This document shows, one piece after another, positions 54,023 to 64,000 of a DNA stretch of 64,000 nucleotides. The translations under genes were made by a program, and so were the position numbers. The stretch spans positions 248,001 through 312,000 of the forward strand of contig CAVVXU010000010.1 of assembly GCA_963752325.1 (NCBI GenBank). Direction: 5' to 3'. Positions within the stretch are counted from its first letter, which is position 1. Each line of letters begins with the position of its first letter. The stretch comes from CAVTJL01 sp963752325 (GTDB lineage Bacteria > Pseudomonadota > Alphaproteobacteria > Geminicoccales > Geminicoccaceae). The notes beneath the pieces are model-generated. The model saw nothing but the letters and a program-made list of their open reading frames with translations. It did not search any database and was not told the origin of the DNA.

Positions 54023-54337
54023 TCAGGCGGCCTTCTTCGCGGCGGCCACGCCCTCGATGATCCCCATGATGTCGCTCTCCTTCATGATCAACAGCTCCTC
54101 GCCGTCGATCTTCACCTCGGTGCCCGACCACTTGCCGAACAGCACACGGTCGCCGGCCTTCACGTCCAGCGCCACGATCTCGCCCTGCTCGTTGCGGGCA
54201 CCGGGGCCGACGGCCACAATCTCGCCCTGCATCGGCTTCTCTTTCGCCGTGTCGGGAATGATGATCCCGCCCTTCGTCCGCTCCTCCTCCTCGAGACGAC
54301 GGACCACGACACGGTCGTGCAACGGCCTGAACTGCAT
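54023..54337 (-). CDS. groES: Co-chaperonin GroES (Hsp10)
   Basis: A 104-residue co-chaperonin that caps GroEL. FRPLHDRVVVRRLEEEERTK at the start, the mobile loop GGIIIPDTAKEKP with the IIIP GroEL contact, and GEIVAVGPGARNEQG are typical. AGGAGG lies just before the ATG. It is first in the operon groES-groEL under a CIRCE operator. Confidence 0.97.
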   Translation of the reverse strand: MQFRPLHDRVVVRRLEEEERTKGGIIIPDTAKEKPMQGEIVAVGPGARNEQGEIVALDVKAGDRVLFGKWSGTEVKIDGEELLIMKESDIMGIIEGVAAAKKAA

Positions 54338-54373
54338 GGAACCTCCTCATGACGGCTTGTGCGGCTTAACCTG

Positions 54374-54400
54374 CTAGCACTCACAAAAGGAGAGTGCCAA
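54374..54400 (-). promoter_or_regulatory. CIRCE operator (HrcA site)
   Basis: On the + strand CTAGCACTC (54374-54382), nine bases, then GAGTGCCAA (54392-54400); read on the minus strand this is TTGGCACTC-N9-GAGTGCTAG. It fits CIRCE (TTAGCACTC-N9-GAGTGCTAA) with two mismatches and lies 36 bases before groES. HrcA, not in this window, should repress the operon through it. Confidence 0.92.
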
Positions 54401-54580
54401 CCGCGCCCCGTAGGTAGGCATGCCCGCCGGACGACGCAAGAGCCCCCTGCGGAAATGTCAGCACTCGCCGGCCTTGGCTGCCAACAAGCTGAAACGAAAC
54501 GATTTTTTAGCGGTTGATGCTTGACGATGGCGTGACACCACGGAACTCTCGCCCGTGGGGGAGCCGAGCGGAGGTGATGC

Positions 54581-54859
54581 ATGACGACGCAGAGCCACGG
54601 ATCGCTGGAGCGCCAGCTCGAGGGCTACCGGCTGGCAACGGCCGAGATCCTCTATCACATGCCCGACCATCCGGGTCTGCTGCAGAGCTTCTTGTGGCAG
54701 CATCTCGACCTGGCGCCAGAATATCCCGAGCTGCGCCGGTTCCTCGACTTCTGGACGCGGCGCATCGACGGCAAGCTGCACTCCGTCAGCGTAGGCAGGT
54801 GCGAGCTGATCGCCCCCGGCCGGCTGGGCCACGCGAGCGGCCTCTACCGCCTGCATTGA
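54581..54859 (+). CDS. usg: Usg-family protein
   Basis: A 92-residue protein. LEGYRLATAEILYHMPDHPG then LLQSFLWQHLDLAPEYPELR is the full signature of Usg, a small alphaproteobacterial protein first seen near trp genes and of unknown function. RBS GCGGAGGTG sits before the ATG. It stands alone, divergent from groES. Confidence 0.88.
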   Translation: MTTQSHGSLERQLEGYRLATAEILYHMPDHPGLLQSFLWQHLDLAPEYPELRRFLDFWTRRIDGKLHSVSVGRCELIAPGRLGHASGLYRLH

Positions 54860-54868
54860 GCCAGGGAG

Positions 54869-54912
54869 CGGGGCACGCCGACCGCCGGCCGCGAGGCGGG
54901 CGGCGTGCCCCG
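54869..54912 (+). terminator. Strong hairpin after usg
   Basis: CGGGGCACGCCG (54869-54880) pairs with CGGCGTGCCCCG (54901-54912), a perfect 12-bp stem with a smaller GC-rich pairing inside the loop. No U-run follows directly, so it may act as a weak or bidirectional terminator. Confidence 0.55.
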
Positions 54913-55017
54913 GCGCTCCGGCCGAAAATATTGTCTTTCCGAAGGGCCGCACTAGCCTGAGCCTAGCCCGACGCACGAGACGCGCGGCCCAGGATCAGGA
55001 CAGTGGAGACCGAGGCT

Positions 55018-55992
55018 ATGCGCAAGGCCCTCACCATGACGCTGGCGGCGATGGCGGCGCTCGCCGTCGCCGGCGCGGCCCACGCCCAGGACAAGAAGAC
55101 CTATGGCGTGCTCCTCAAGACACTCTCCAACCCGTTCTGGGGGGCCATGGAGCAGGGCATCGAGGATGCCGCCAAGGCCCAGGGCGTCGACTACTACCTC
55201 CAGGCCGTCGAGAGCGACCAGGCGGCCGAGCCGCAGCTCAACGTCTGCAACACCATGCTCGAGCGCAAGCCCGCCGTGATGCTGGTCGCCGCCATCAACT
55301 CGACCAACCTTCTGCCCTGTCTCAAGCGCGCCAACGAGGAAGGCATCCCGGTCGTCGACCTCGACGCCAACATCGACTACGCGATCGCCCAGAAGGCGGG
55401 TGTGAAGATCGCCTTCTCGATCGGCTCGGACAATGTCGAGGCCGGCCGCAAGGGTGCCGACTATGTGGCCGCGACCCTGGGCCCGGACGCCAGGGGGCCG
55501 GTCCTGGTGATCGAGGGTCTCTCGGGCAACATCACCGGCCAGAAGCGGGCACAGGGCTTCAAGGAGGAGCTCGCCAAGGCAGCGCCAGGGCTCAAGGTGG
55601 TGGCCTCGCTGCCGGGCGACTGGGATCGCGGCAAGGCCGCCAACATCACCAACGACACGCTGACCCAGTATCCCGACCTCAGGGCGATCTTCGCCGCCAA
55701 CGACGTGATGGCGCTGGGTGCTGTCGAGACCGTCTACGCCGCCGGCCAGGGCGACAGCATCATCGTGGTGGGCGTGGACGGCAACAAGGACGCGGTGAAA
55801 AGCATCGAGGAGGACCGGCTCAACGCCAGCGTGGCCCAGCTCCCCTACCTCGTCGGCAAGGAGGCGGTGGAGAAGGCGACCGACGTTCTGGACGGCAAGA
55901 AGGTGCCGCAGCTCATCGCGGTGCCGACGCTGGTGCTGACGGGCGAGGTCCTCCAGGCGGGCGCCGACCCGCTGCTCGAATACGTCAAGTAG
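55018..55992 (+). CDS. Sugar ABC substrate-binding protein (RbsB/FrcB type)
   Basis: A 324-residue periplasmic binding protein of the LacI-like fold. The signal peptide (ALTMTLAAMAALAVAGAAHA) is followed by YGVLLKTLSNPFWGAMEQGI, IPVVDLDANIDY, VLVIEGLSGNITGQKRAQGF and IFAANDVMALGAVE, typical of ribose/fructose-type proteins. An upstream GTG at 55003 is an alternative start. First gene of a full importer with the permease and ATPase that follow. Confidence 0.9.
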   Translation: MRKALTMTLAAMAALAVAGAAHAQDKKTYGVLLKTLSNPFWGAMEQGIEDAAKAQGVDYYLQAVESDQAAEPQLNVCNTMLERKPAVMLVAAINSTNLLPCLKRANEEGIPVVDLDANIDYAIAQKAGVKIAFSIGSDNVEAGRKGADYVAATLGPDARGPVLVIEGLSGNITGQKRAQGFKEELAKAAPGLKVVASLPGDWDRGKAANITNDTLTQYPDLRAIFAANDVMALGAVETVYAAGQGDSIIVVGVDGNKDAVKSIEEDRLNASVAQLPYLVGKEAVEKATDVLDGKKVPQLIAVPTLVLTGEVLQAGADPLLEYVK

Positions 55993-56037
55993 CAAGGAGG
56001 CGCGGGAGCGGGCGCCGGATCGGGGAGCGGCCCTCGC

Positions 56038-57012
56038 ATGGCGGCAAGGGAGGCGGCGGCGTCCAGGGCGCCTCTGTTGAGCCGGCTCTCCTTCCGGCCC
56101 GAATCGCTGGCCGTCCTGGTCCTGCTCTGCGTCGTCATGGCGCTGCTCTCGCCCTACTTCCTCTCGATCTCGAACCTCCTCAACATCCTCCTCGCTACGG
56201 CGACGATCGGCGTCCTGGCGATCGGCGCCACCTTCGTGATCAGCGCGGCCGGGCTCGATCTGTCGCTGGGCTCGGTGCTGGGCCTGAGCGGCGTCGTCGG
56301 CGCCTCGCTGATCGTCGGGCTGGGCCTGCCGGGCATCGTCGGCCTGATCGGCTGCCTGGGCGCCGGGCTCCTCGCCGGCACGGTCAACGGCCTTCTGGTC
56401 ACGCGCGCCAGGGTGCCGGCCTTCATCGTCACGCTGGGCATGCTGGGGATCGCGCGCGGCCTCGCGCTGGTCATCGCCCGCGGCCAGGCCATCTACGGCC
56501 TCGACCCCGGCCTCCTCTTCCTCGGCCAGGGCCGGCCCTGGGGCATTCCGATGCCGGCCGTGATCTTCCTCTGTGTCGCCCTCGTGATGCACTGGGTCCT
56601 GGCCTACACCCGCTTCGGCCGCTACACGCTCGTCATCGGCGACAACGAGGCCGCGGCGCGCGCCACCGGCATCCCGGTCGAGCGCCACAAGGTGGCGCTC
56701 TACGCCATCTCTGGCCTGATGGCCGGCGTGGCCGGCCTGCTCTTCATGACGCGCGTCAACGCCGGCGACCCGACGGCCGGGCTGGGCTACGAGCTCACCG
56801 CCATCACGGCCGCCATCATCGGCGGCACCAACCTCTTCGGCGGCCGCGGCTCGATCCTCGGCACCCTGATCGGCGCCTTGATCATGGGCGTGCTGCAGAA
56901 CGGCCTCAACCTGATGGCCGTGCAGTCCTACTACCAGCAGATGGCGATCGGCGCCGTGCTCATCCTCGCCGTCTGGCTGGACCAGACCTCGGCGCGGAGG
57001 CGCGGCGCGTGA
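56038..57012 (+). CDS. Sugar ABC permease (RbsC/FrcC type)
   Basis: A 324-residue inner-membrane permease of the RbsC family with eight to ten spans. ISAAGLDLSLGSVLGLSGVV, and the conserved coupling stretch YVYTRFGR-like (LAYTRFGRYTLVIGDNEAAA, RATGIPV) are evident, as is ITAAIIGGTNLFGGRGSILG. The ATPase overlaps its end by four bases, so they are translationally coupled. Confidence 0.92.
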   Translation: MAAREAAASRAPLLSRLSFRPESLAVLVLLCVVMALLSPYFLSISNLLNILLATATIGVLAIGATFVISAAGLDLSLGSVLGLSGVVGASLIVGLGLPGIVGLIGCLGAGLLAGTVNGLLVTRARVPAFIVTLGMLGIARGLALVIARGQAIYGLDPGLLFLGQGRPWGIPMPAVIFLCVALVMHWVLAYTRFGRYTLVIGDNEAAARATGIPVERHKVALYAISGLMAGVAGLLFMTRVNAGDPTAGLGYELTAITAAIIGGTNLFGGRGSILGTLIGALIMGVLQNGLNLMAVQSYYQQMAIGAVLILAVWLDQTSARRRGA

Positions 57013-57746
57013 GCCTTCTCCTGATCGAGGACGTGCGCAAGCGCTTCGCCACGATCGAGGCGCTGCAGGGTGTCAGCTTCGGCGTCGAGGCCGGCGAGGT
57101 CGTGGCGCTCGTCGGCGACAACGGCGCCGGCAAGTCGACGCTCATGAAGACCATCACGGGCATCCATCGCCCGGACGCCGGCCGCATCGCCTTCGCGGGC
57201 GAGGACCTGACCGGCCTCGGTCCGGCGGCGATCCGCCGGCGCGGCATCGAGATGATCTATCAGGACCTGGCGCTCGCCCGTCAGCAGGACGTGGCGGCCA
57301 ACATCTTCCTCGGCCGCGAGCCGGTGCGGCGCGTCCTGGGCATCCTGCCCGTGATCGACCGTGCGGCCGTCGAGCGCGAGGCGCTGCGCATGATCGAGCG
57401 GCTGGGTGCCCGCATCCCCAACATCCATGTCGATGTCGGGCGCCTCTCGGGCGGGCAGCAGCAGTCGGTGGCGATCGCCCGCGCGCTGACCTTCGATCCC
57501 AGGCTCGTGATCATGGACGAGCCCACGGCGGCCTTGGCGGTGCGCGAGGTCGAGCATGTCCTCGAGCTGATCAGGGAGCTCAAGCGGCGCGGCATCGCCG
57601 TGATCCTGATCAGCCATCGCCTGACCGACGTCTTCGCCGTCTCGGACCGCATCGTGGCGCTCCGCCAGGGCCAGGTGATCGCCGACGAGCGGACCGCCGC
57701 CACGACCATGCAGGAGGTCGTGGCGCACATCGTGGGCGCGCATTGA
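57009..57746 (+). CDS. Sugar ABC transporter ATPase (single-domain, FrcA type)
   Basis: A 245-residue ATP-binding subunit. Walker A is ALVGDNGAGKSTLMKTI, the signature is RLSGGQQQSVAIARAL, Walker B is LVIMDEPTAALAV and the switch His is ILISHRL. It has one nucleotide domain, like FrcA, and not the double one of RbsA. It completes the three-gene importer. Fructose or a similar monosaccharide is plausible by family only. Confidence 0.93.
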   Translation: MSLLLIEDVRKRFATIEALQGVSFGVEAGEVVALVGDNGAGKSTLMKTITGIHRPDAGRIAFAGEDLTGLGPAAIRRRGIEMIYQDLALARQQDVAANIFLGREPVRRVLGILPVIDRAAVEREALRMIERLGARIPNIHVDVGRLSGGQQQSVAIARALTFDPRLVIMDEPTAALAVREVEHVLELIRELKRRGIAVILISHRLTDVFAVSDRIVALRQGQVIADERTAATTMQEVVAHIVGAH

Positions 57747-57888
57747 GCGGCTGCGGCCCCTCGCCGGAGCGGCCTGTGTCCCATGGGACGCAGGCTTCGA
57801 CAGGCCGCGCCGGACGATCCGGTCGACAAGCCCGCCTCGGGCCGCTAGATGGCTTTTTGCGTTCCTCTGTCCGGGAGAATCGGTTTCC

Positions 57889-59486
57889 ATGAGACCGTCC
57901 CTGAGCCGGCGGCAGCTGCTCGGGCATGCCGCGCTCGCGCCGCTGGCGACCCAGCTTTTGAATGTGCCCGCCAACGCCCAGACCGCCGAGAAGCTGAAGC
58001 TCGGGCCGGCGCAGCCCTTCAGCTTCGAGGGGCTTATCGATCATGCGCGCGCGCTGGCGAGCCAGCCCTACGTGCCGCCGCCGCGCCCGGATCCGGAGGT
58101 CGTCGCCCAGATCGACTACGACGCCTACGGCAAGATCCGCTTCAAGCCCGAGTACGCGCTCTATGCCGACGGGCCCAGCGTCTACCCGATCACGTTCATG
58201 CTCGTCGGGATGTACTTCCCCAAGACCGTGCGGATGTACGAGGTGGGCGACGGGCAGGCGCGCGAGATCCTCTACTCGCCCGACTACTTCTCGATGCCGG
58301 CCGATCACGTCGCCCGCAAGCTGGCGCCGGAGCCCTCGGCCTTCGCCGGCTTCTGGGTGCGCGAGTCGCGCCTCGAGGGCGACTGGGCCAAGCGCGAGCC
58401 CTGGGCCACCTATGTGGGCGCCTCCTATTGGCGGGCGGTCGGCGAGCTCGGCCAGGTGGGCATGTCGTCGCGCGGCGTCGCCATCGGCACCGGCGACCCC
58501 AAGCCCGAGGAGTTCCCGGACTTCGTCGCCCACTGGTTCGAGCCGGCGGCGACCGAGAACGACCCGGTGATCGTCCACTCCCTGCTGGATGGGCCGAGCA
58601 TCAGCGGCGCCTACCGCTTCGCGCTCCATCGCGGCAAGGGTGTGACGATCGACGTCGAGAACCACCTCTTCCTGCGCGCCGACGTCGAGCATCTCGGCAT
58701 CGCGCCCCTGACCTCGATGTTCTGGTTCGCGCGAGTACGACAAGCGCTATCGCGAGGACTGGCGGCCCGAGGTGCACGACGCCGACGGCCTGGCGCTGTG
58801 GACCGGCTCGGGCGAGCGCATCTGGCGACCGCTCAACGATCCGCCGCGCATCATCACCTCGAGCTTCCTCGACGACAATCCGAAGGGCTTCGGCCTCTCG
58901 CAGCGCGACCGCAACTTCGAGCATTATCTCGATGGCGTGGGCTACGACAAGCGGCCCTCGGTGTGGATCGAGCCGGTGGGCGACTGGGGCAAGGGCTCGG
59001 TGCAGCTCGTCGAGATCCCGACCGACGACGAGATCTACGACAACATCAACGCCTTCTGGGTGCCGGCCGAGCCGGCCAAGGCGGGCGTCGACTTCGGCTT
59101 CAAGCTATCGTCAGCACTGGGTCGACAAGGAGCCGTTCTTCCCGGCGGATCTGGCACGGTGCGTCGCGACCCGCGTCGGCCGGGGCGGCGAGGCCGGCAA
59201 GCCCAGGCCCAAGGGGGTCGAGAAGTTCGTCGTCGAGTTCGCCGGCGGCGATCTGCCCAAGCTCGACAAGGATCAGAAGCCGGAGGCCGTGATCACGAGC
59301 TCGCGCGGCACGATCGGCGGGCTCATCATGGTCGAGCGGGTGCCGACGACGGAGCGCTGGCGCGCGATGTTCGACCTTTCCGCCGACGGGCCCGATCCGG
59401 CGGAGCTGCGGCTCTTCCTCCAGCTGGACGGGCGGCCGCTGACGGAGACCTGGCTCTATCAGTATCTGCCGGCACCCGGCGCCTGA
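57889..59486 (+). CDS. Periplasmic glucan biosynthesis protein (OpgG/OpgD family), two frameshifts
   Basis: A 532-residue exported protein needed for osmoregulated periplasmic glucans. A twin-arginine signal (LSRRQLLGHAALAPLA) suggests OpgD-like Tat export. Conserved parts include FSFEGLIDHARALASQPYVP, RFKPEYALYADG, IAPLTSMFWF, DNPKGFGLSQRDRNFEHYLD, and the end LDGRPLTETWLYQY. Frames break near 58,728 (MFWF to EYDKRYRED) and 59,105 (FGFKL to YRQHWVDKEPFF). No OpgH gene is beside it. Confidence 0.88.
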
Positions 59487-59513
59487 GGCTGGTCGGCAGC
59501 GAGCCGGGCCGGA

Positions 59514-60470
59514 TCAGTGGACCGCTGCCCGGTGCAGCGGCTCCCGCGGTCCGTCGCGCGTCGTCGTCGCCGTCACCACCCGGTTCCGGCCCTGCCGCTT
59601 CGCGGCATAGAGCGCCCGATCGCCGCTCGCCAGCAGCTCGTCCAGGTCGACACGCTCGCCACGGCTGGCGGCGACGCCGATGCTGGCGGTGAGGTCGCCC
59701 AGGTCGGGATCGATCTCGATGGCACGCCGGATGCGCTCGGCGACGAGGACGGCCTGCGCCGCATCGGCGTCCGGCAAGAGGACGGCGAACTCGTCGCCGC
59801 CCAGTCGGGCCGCGATGTCCGACTGACGGATCTCGTCACCGAGCAGGCGACCCAGCCGCTGCAGCCGGCTGTCGCCGGCGAGATGACCGGAGCGGTCGTT
59901 GACCGCCTTGAACCCGTCGAGATCGACGACCATCAGCGCCAGCCAGCGGTCGTGGCGATGGCTCACCGCGACCAGCCGGTGCGCGCTCTCGACGAAGCTG
60001 CGACGATTCGCAAGGCCCGTTAGATCGTCGCGCGCCGCGAGCTCCCGTAGCCTCAGCTCGGCCTGGGCCCGGCGGCGGATCTCGGCCTCGAGGCGATGCT
60101 GACCACGCACGAGATGCTGAATGAGCCTCAGGGTCACCGCGAGGCCCGGCATCACCACGACGAGGGAGACGACGAGCAGGATCGCCATCGTCACCAGCAC
60201 GTCCTCGAGATTGAGGCCGAGGAGGGGGCCAAAGAGGATGGCGGTCGCGACCGAGGCGATGATCATCATGCCCGTGCCGATGCAGGCGAGGCCGAGCCAT
60301 CCGATCCGCTCGACCGCGCCGGTCAGGTCACGCGACAAGCTGCCCCCTGTCCTGCGCGTCCGCAGGGACCTCGTCCCCATCTCCGGCGTTGCCGCCGCCC
60401 ATGGCCATCTGCCTCGCGATGACGACGGGCTGTCCATGCAGGACCGCCCGCCCGGATGCGCCATCGACAC
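59514..60470 (-). CDS. Diguanylate cyclase (GGDEF) with two membrane spans
   Basis: 318 residues. Two N-terminal spans (LGLACIGTGMMIIASVATAI and VTMAILLVVSLVVVMPGLAV) anchor the protein, a short coiled coil (EAEIRRRAQAELRLRELAAR) links to a GGDEF domain starting DDLTGLANRRSF with an intact RLGGDEFAVLLP active site. An RxxD inhibitory site is not evident. It should make cyclic-di-GMP. The first 40 residues are not conserved; a later ATG is possible. Confidence 0.9.
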   Translation of the reverse strand: MSMAHPGGRSCMDSPSSSRGRWPWAAATPEMGTRSLRTRRTGGSLSRDLTGAVERIGWLGLACIGTGMMIIASVATAILFGPLLGLNLEDVLVTMAILLVVSLVVVMPGLAVTLRLIQHLVRGQHRLEAEIRRRAQAELRLRELAARDDLTGLANRRSFVESAHRLVAVSHRHDRWLALMVVDLDGFKAVNDRSGHLAGDSRLQRLGRLLGDEIRQSDIAARLGGDEFAVLLPDADAAQAVLVAERIRRAIEIDPDLGDLTASIGVAASRGERVDLDELLASGDRALYAAKRQGRNRVVTATTTRDGPREPLHRAAVH

Positions 60471-60657
60471 GAGCCAGCGCGCTACCGCTGCTTGGCAGGG
60501 CGCCGACGACGCACGGCGGCGCCCTGGCTCAGCCCATCACGGGTGGATAAGCTCCACGCATGAGCATGACTGGCAATCATAGACGATCGAGATCGCCAGC
60601 GTCATCCACGGCAGCGCAAGAAAATTCGCGTGGCACGAGAGCGCAAGGCCCCGGGCT

Positions 60658-61239
60658 CAGCCGCGCCGATAGCGCCAGATCATCGGCCGGCGGGAAGTTC
60701 CAGAGGACGTAGCGCACGATCTCGGCCTTGATGCCGAGCTTGCGTGCCGGGACCGGCGAGATCGGCGAGTAGCTGTATTGCAGCATGGTGCCGTCGGCGC
60801 CGAGCGCGGCCAGACCCTGCTCAACGATCGCCTTCTGGAAGGCGAATGGCATGCCTACCATCGGCAGGCCGGAGATCACCGTGCTGACGTCCGTGATGCC
60901 GCGATCGAGGAGGATCCGATCGAGCTTGGTGGCGTCGCCGCGCACCACGAGCGATCCCGGCAGATGCGCCGAGAGCCAGTCATAGAGCGACTCGTCGAGC
61001 TCGATGACGACCAGCTTGTCGCGCGGGATGCCGCGGGCGATGAGGCCCTGCGTGATGGCGCCGGTGCCGCCGCCGAGCTCGACCACATACTGGCCGGGCT
61101 TCCAGACGACCGCATCGGCAATGACCGTCGCAAGCGCTCGCGACGAGGGGATGACCGACCCCATCGACTTGGGCGAGCGGAGCCACTGCCGAAAGAACAG
61201 CTCACCTTCCTTGTATTTGAGGGAGGTGGTTTGTTGCAT
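60658..61239 (-). CDS. PmtA-like phospholipid N-methyltransferase, frameshifted at the end
   Basis: About 193 residues of a class I SAM methyltransferase. The start KYKEGELFFRQWLRSPKSMG, VIPSSRALA and the SAM motif YVVELGGGTGAITQGLI are typical of PmtA, which converts phosphatidylethanolamine towards phosphatidylcholine. Near 60,690 the frame changes; the other frame gives MIWRYRRG and stops at 60658, the usual family end (WNFPP then a short basic tail). Without that correction the protein runs to 60577 with an atypical tail. Confidence 0.8.
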
Positions 61240-61448
61240 GCTCGAGACTCCGAATGGCGCCGAATGCGCAGCACGTTGATGCCAGCTCGCCTCGCCGAGA
61301 CCGGCCACGCCTTGTCGACGACCACCGGATCTGCCGGTCTTCATTCCGGGCATCGAGCCGGCCGCCGGCTCATGAGCCGTGCGACATAGAACGCCGGAGC
61401 GGCCGGGGCAAGGACCCGCTTGCAACAATCCGCCGACAAACGCTGTGC

Positions 61449-64000
61449 TCAGCCGCCCGGAACGAGGCCGCCGAGGGCCCGCGCGGCCACGCTCAGCGCC
61501 GCGAGGTCGAGCCTCTCGACCGTCGCCAGCTCCTCCTTCAGCCGGCTTGATAGCGATCAAATCCATGGACGCCGCTCGCGAGATAGCCATCCACGCCGTT
61601 CTCCGCCTCCTCGACCGAGCCGCCGGGGACGCCCGGCGTCGAGCGCTGCCACGGCCAGCCGCCGTAGAACGGCCGAAAGCTCGTCCTCCAGGCCGGCCAG
61701 GGCCAGCCGATCCCAGCTCGAGCGCAGGCGCCACCAGCGCCAGCCGCTCGCGCAGCCAGCCGATCCCGAGCGCCCTCTCCAGTGCGAAGTAGACGCGGGC
61801 GGTGGTCAGATCGCTGTCGGCCTGCGGATCCGGATCCCCGGCCACGTTCCGTGCCACGAGGACCACGTCGCCGCTCGGCAGAAGGTAGGGCGAGGCCGCG
61901 AGCGACCGGGCCAGCGTTCCCTCGACGCCCTGCGCCACGTAGCTCGCCGCGGTCTCGGACAGGGTGGCGGCCGCCTCCGCCCCGAGCACCGTCTCGAGCT
62001 CCGCGACGATCCGGGCGATCCCCGGCCCGAAGCGGCCCACCACCTCGCGCAGCGTCAGCGACTTGCCGCCATTGGCGAGGAACCACCGGGTCCCGCGCAC
62101 CAGCACACGACGCAGCTCGCGCAGCAGCTCCAGCTGCAGCTCGACCGGCACGGCGGCGGGCAACGCCTCGACCTGCCCCCAGGCGGGGAGGATCTGGTAG
62201 GCGTCCCGCGCGGCCACGTAGCCCAGCGCTATCTCGGCCAAGGTGGCGCCGGCCTCGTCCTCGAGCTCGCTCGCGATGACGTGCAGGCCGCGATTGACGA
62301 GGCTGTTGGCGAGCCAGGTGGCGACGATCTCGCGCCGCAGCCGGTGCGCCTCGATCTCCTCCGCGAAGCGGCGGCGCAGCGGACGCGGGAAGTATTTGGC
62401 GAGGTCGGCCGTGAAGTAGGGCCGGTCCGGCAGGTCGGTCGCCAGCAGGCCGTCATAGATCGTCATCTTGGCGTAGGCGAGCAGAACGGCCCGCTCGGGC
62501 CGGGTCAGCCCCTGCCCCGCCTTGCGGCGCTCCGCCAGCTCGGCGTCGCCGGGCAGCATCTCGATCGCCCGGTCGAGGCGGCCCTGGCGCTCGAGCTTGC
62601 GCATCAGCCCGATCTCGGCATCGAGCAGCTCGACGCCGAAGGACTGGGCGATGCTGAGCGCCATGTTCTGGAGGACGTTGTCGCGAAGCACGAGGGCCGC
62701 CACCTCGTCGGTCATGCCGGCCAGAAGCTCGTCGCGCTGCTTCAGCGTGAGGTCGCCCGGCGGCCATCACGCCGCCCAGCAGGATCTTGATGTTGACCTC
62801 GTGGTCGGAGCAGTCGACGCCGGCCGAGTTGTCGATGAAGTCGGTGTTGATCCGGCCGCCGATACGGGCGAAGGCGACGCGGCCATGCTGGGTGAGGCCG
62901 AGATTGCCGCCCTCGCCCACGACCTTGCAGCGCAGCTCCTCGCCGTCGACGCGGACCGCGTCGTTGGCGCGGTCATGGGCGTCGGCGTGGCTCTCGGCCG
63001 CGGCCTTGACGTAGGTGCCGATGCCGCCGTTCCACAAGCAGATCGACGGGCGCCTTCAGGATCGCCCGGATGAGCTCGGCCGGCGCCAGATGGGTGGCCT
63101 CGATGGCGAGCGCGCGACGCGCCTCGGGCGCTGATCTGGATGCTCTTGGCCGAGCGGGGGAAGACGCCGCCGCCCGCGCTGATCTTGCGCCCGGTCGTAG
63201 TCGGCCCAGCTCGACCGCGGCAGCGCGAAGAGGCGCCGGCGCTCGGCGATCGAGACGGCCGGGTCGGGATCCGGATCGAGGAAGACGTGGCGGTGATCGA
63301 AGGCCGCGACCAGGCGGATATGCTCGGAGAGGAGCATGCCGTTGCCGAAGACGTCGCCCGACATGTCGCCGATGCCGACCACCGTGAAGGGCTCGCCTCT
63401 GGATGTCGCGGCCGAGCTCGCGGAAATGGCGCTTGACCAATTCCCAGGCCCCCTTGGCGGTGATGCCCATGACCTTGTGGTCGTAGCCGGCCGAGCCGCC
63501 CGACGCGAAGGCATCGTCGAGCCAGAAGCCGTAGTCGCGGCTGATCCCGTTGGCGATGTCGGAGAAGGTGGCCGTGCCCTTGTCGGCGGCGACGACGAGG
63601 TAGGGATCGTCGTCGTCGTAGCGGACGACGGCCGGCGGGCGGCACGATCCCGCCCGTCCTTGCGGTTGTCGGTGAGATCGAGAAGGCCGGAGAGGAAGGT
63701 CCGGTAGCAGCGGATCGCCTCCTCCTGCTGGGCCGCGCGATCGCCGCCCACCGGCGGCCGCTTGACGAAGAAGCCGCCCTTGGCGCCGACCGGCACGATG
63801 ACGCTGTTCTTGACCATCTGCGCCTTCATCAGGCCCAGGACCTCGGTGCGGAAATCCTCGCGCCGGTCGGACCAGCGGATGCCGCCGCGGGCGACCTTGC
63901 CGCCCCTGAGATGCACGGCCTCGACCTGCGGGGCGTAGACCCAGATCTCGTAGGCGGGCTTGGGCAGCGGCATGCCCGGCACGCGGCCGGGATCGAGCTT
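61449..64000 (-). CDS. NAD-dependent glutamate dehydrogenase (large type), C-terminal half, many frameshifts
   Basis: The 1,500-1,650-residue bacterial GDH that deaminates glutamate to 2-oxoglutarate. The window holds roughly the last 850 residues. Read from the right: LRGGKVARGGIRWSDRREDF, RTEVLGLMKAQMVKNSVIVP, VGAKGGFFVKRPP (catalytic Lys), GIGDMSGDVFGNGMLLSEHI, DCSDHEVNIKILL, LLAYAKMTIYDGLLATDLPD and the end RLKEELATVERLDLAALSVA. Breaks are needed near 63,650, 63,405, 63,195, 63,125, 63,045, 62,762, 61,720 and 61,555. The stop is at 61449. All conserved pieces are in order, so sequence error is more likely than decay. Confidence 0.88.

Noticed and set aside
54541..54960. A 148-codon + strand frame overlapping usg
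   Set aside because: The usg frame carries the complete family signature; this one is Arg/Pro-rich noise.

Overview
The window is GC-rich and looks like an alphaproteobacterial chromosome, probably Rhodospirillales/Geminicoccales-like. Supporting signs are groESL under a CIRCE operator, a Usg-family protein, a large (about 1,600-residue type) NAD-dependent glutamate dehydrogenase, a PmtA-like phospholipid methyltransferase, DUF1194, DUF29 and DUF2934 proteins, and an EcfG-like promoter. Species cannot be told from the sequence. There is no rRNA, tRNA, CRISPR array, integrase or intact transposase. Many conserved genes, including groEL, are interrupted by single-base indels, often in short homopolymers, so many breaks are probably assembly errors rather than true pseudogenes. 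Frameshifted genes are listed as one CDS when both halves are clear.

Layout. 1-8.4 kb: the end of a sugar ABC permease, a G1-peptidase-like protein, an acyl-CoA ligase, a LysR/aldo-keto reductase divergent pair, and an intact GST-like gene preceded by two 3' fragments of itself plus a decayed permease. 8.5-13.3 kb: two members of a small paralogous family with promoters abutting the ATG, palindromic repeats, small membrane proteins, a second aldo-keto reductase and a DUF1194 protein. 13.7-15.8 kb: a tandem duplication of a dienelactone-hydrolase-like gene. 15.9-17.1 kb: an AT-rich insert beside a truncated DUF29 gene. 17.3-21.2 kb: PhzF, a structured non-coding segment, a receiver-domain protein, DUF2934 and a fasciclin protein. 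21.4-25.6 kb: an accessory zone with decayed paralogues, tandem antitoxins with a broken VapC, a TcmP/three-Cys-motif pair and a deoxyinosine-glycosylase-like gene. 25.6-32.7 kb: a Sel1 protein, an MFS exporter, a third family paralogue, a GFA protein, an IS110 remnant and a cluster of unknown membrane proteins.

32.8-64 kb is mostly ordinary metabolism and transport: an S66 carboxypeptidase, an APC permease, a glycosyltransferase, a VOC/SDR/PEP-mutase/cupin run, a sugar ABC transporter without ATPase, an acetylpolyamine amidohydrolase-like enzyme, a lipid kinase, an FAD monooxygenase, DUF190 with CrcB, a GST, a hydroxyacid dehydrogenase, a quinone oxidoreductase, VapBC, groESL, Usg, a complete ribose/fructose-type ABC transporter, an OpgG-type glucan protein, a diguanylate cyclase, a PmtA-like methyltransferase and the C-terminal part of NAD-GDH.

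The least explained items are the paralogous family with apparently leaderless promoters, palindromic repeats including one inside a coding sequence, the 30.2-32.7 kb membrane-protein cluster, the structured non-coding segment near 18.3-18.5 kb, and the hydrolase pair with aspartate at the nucleophile elbow.
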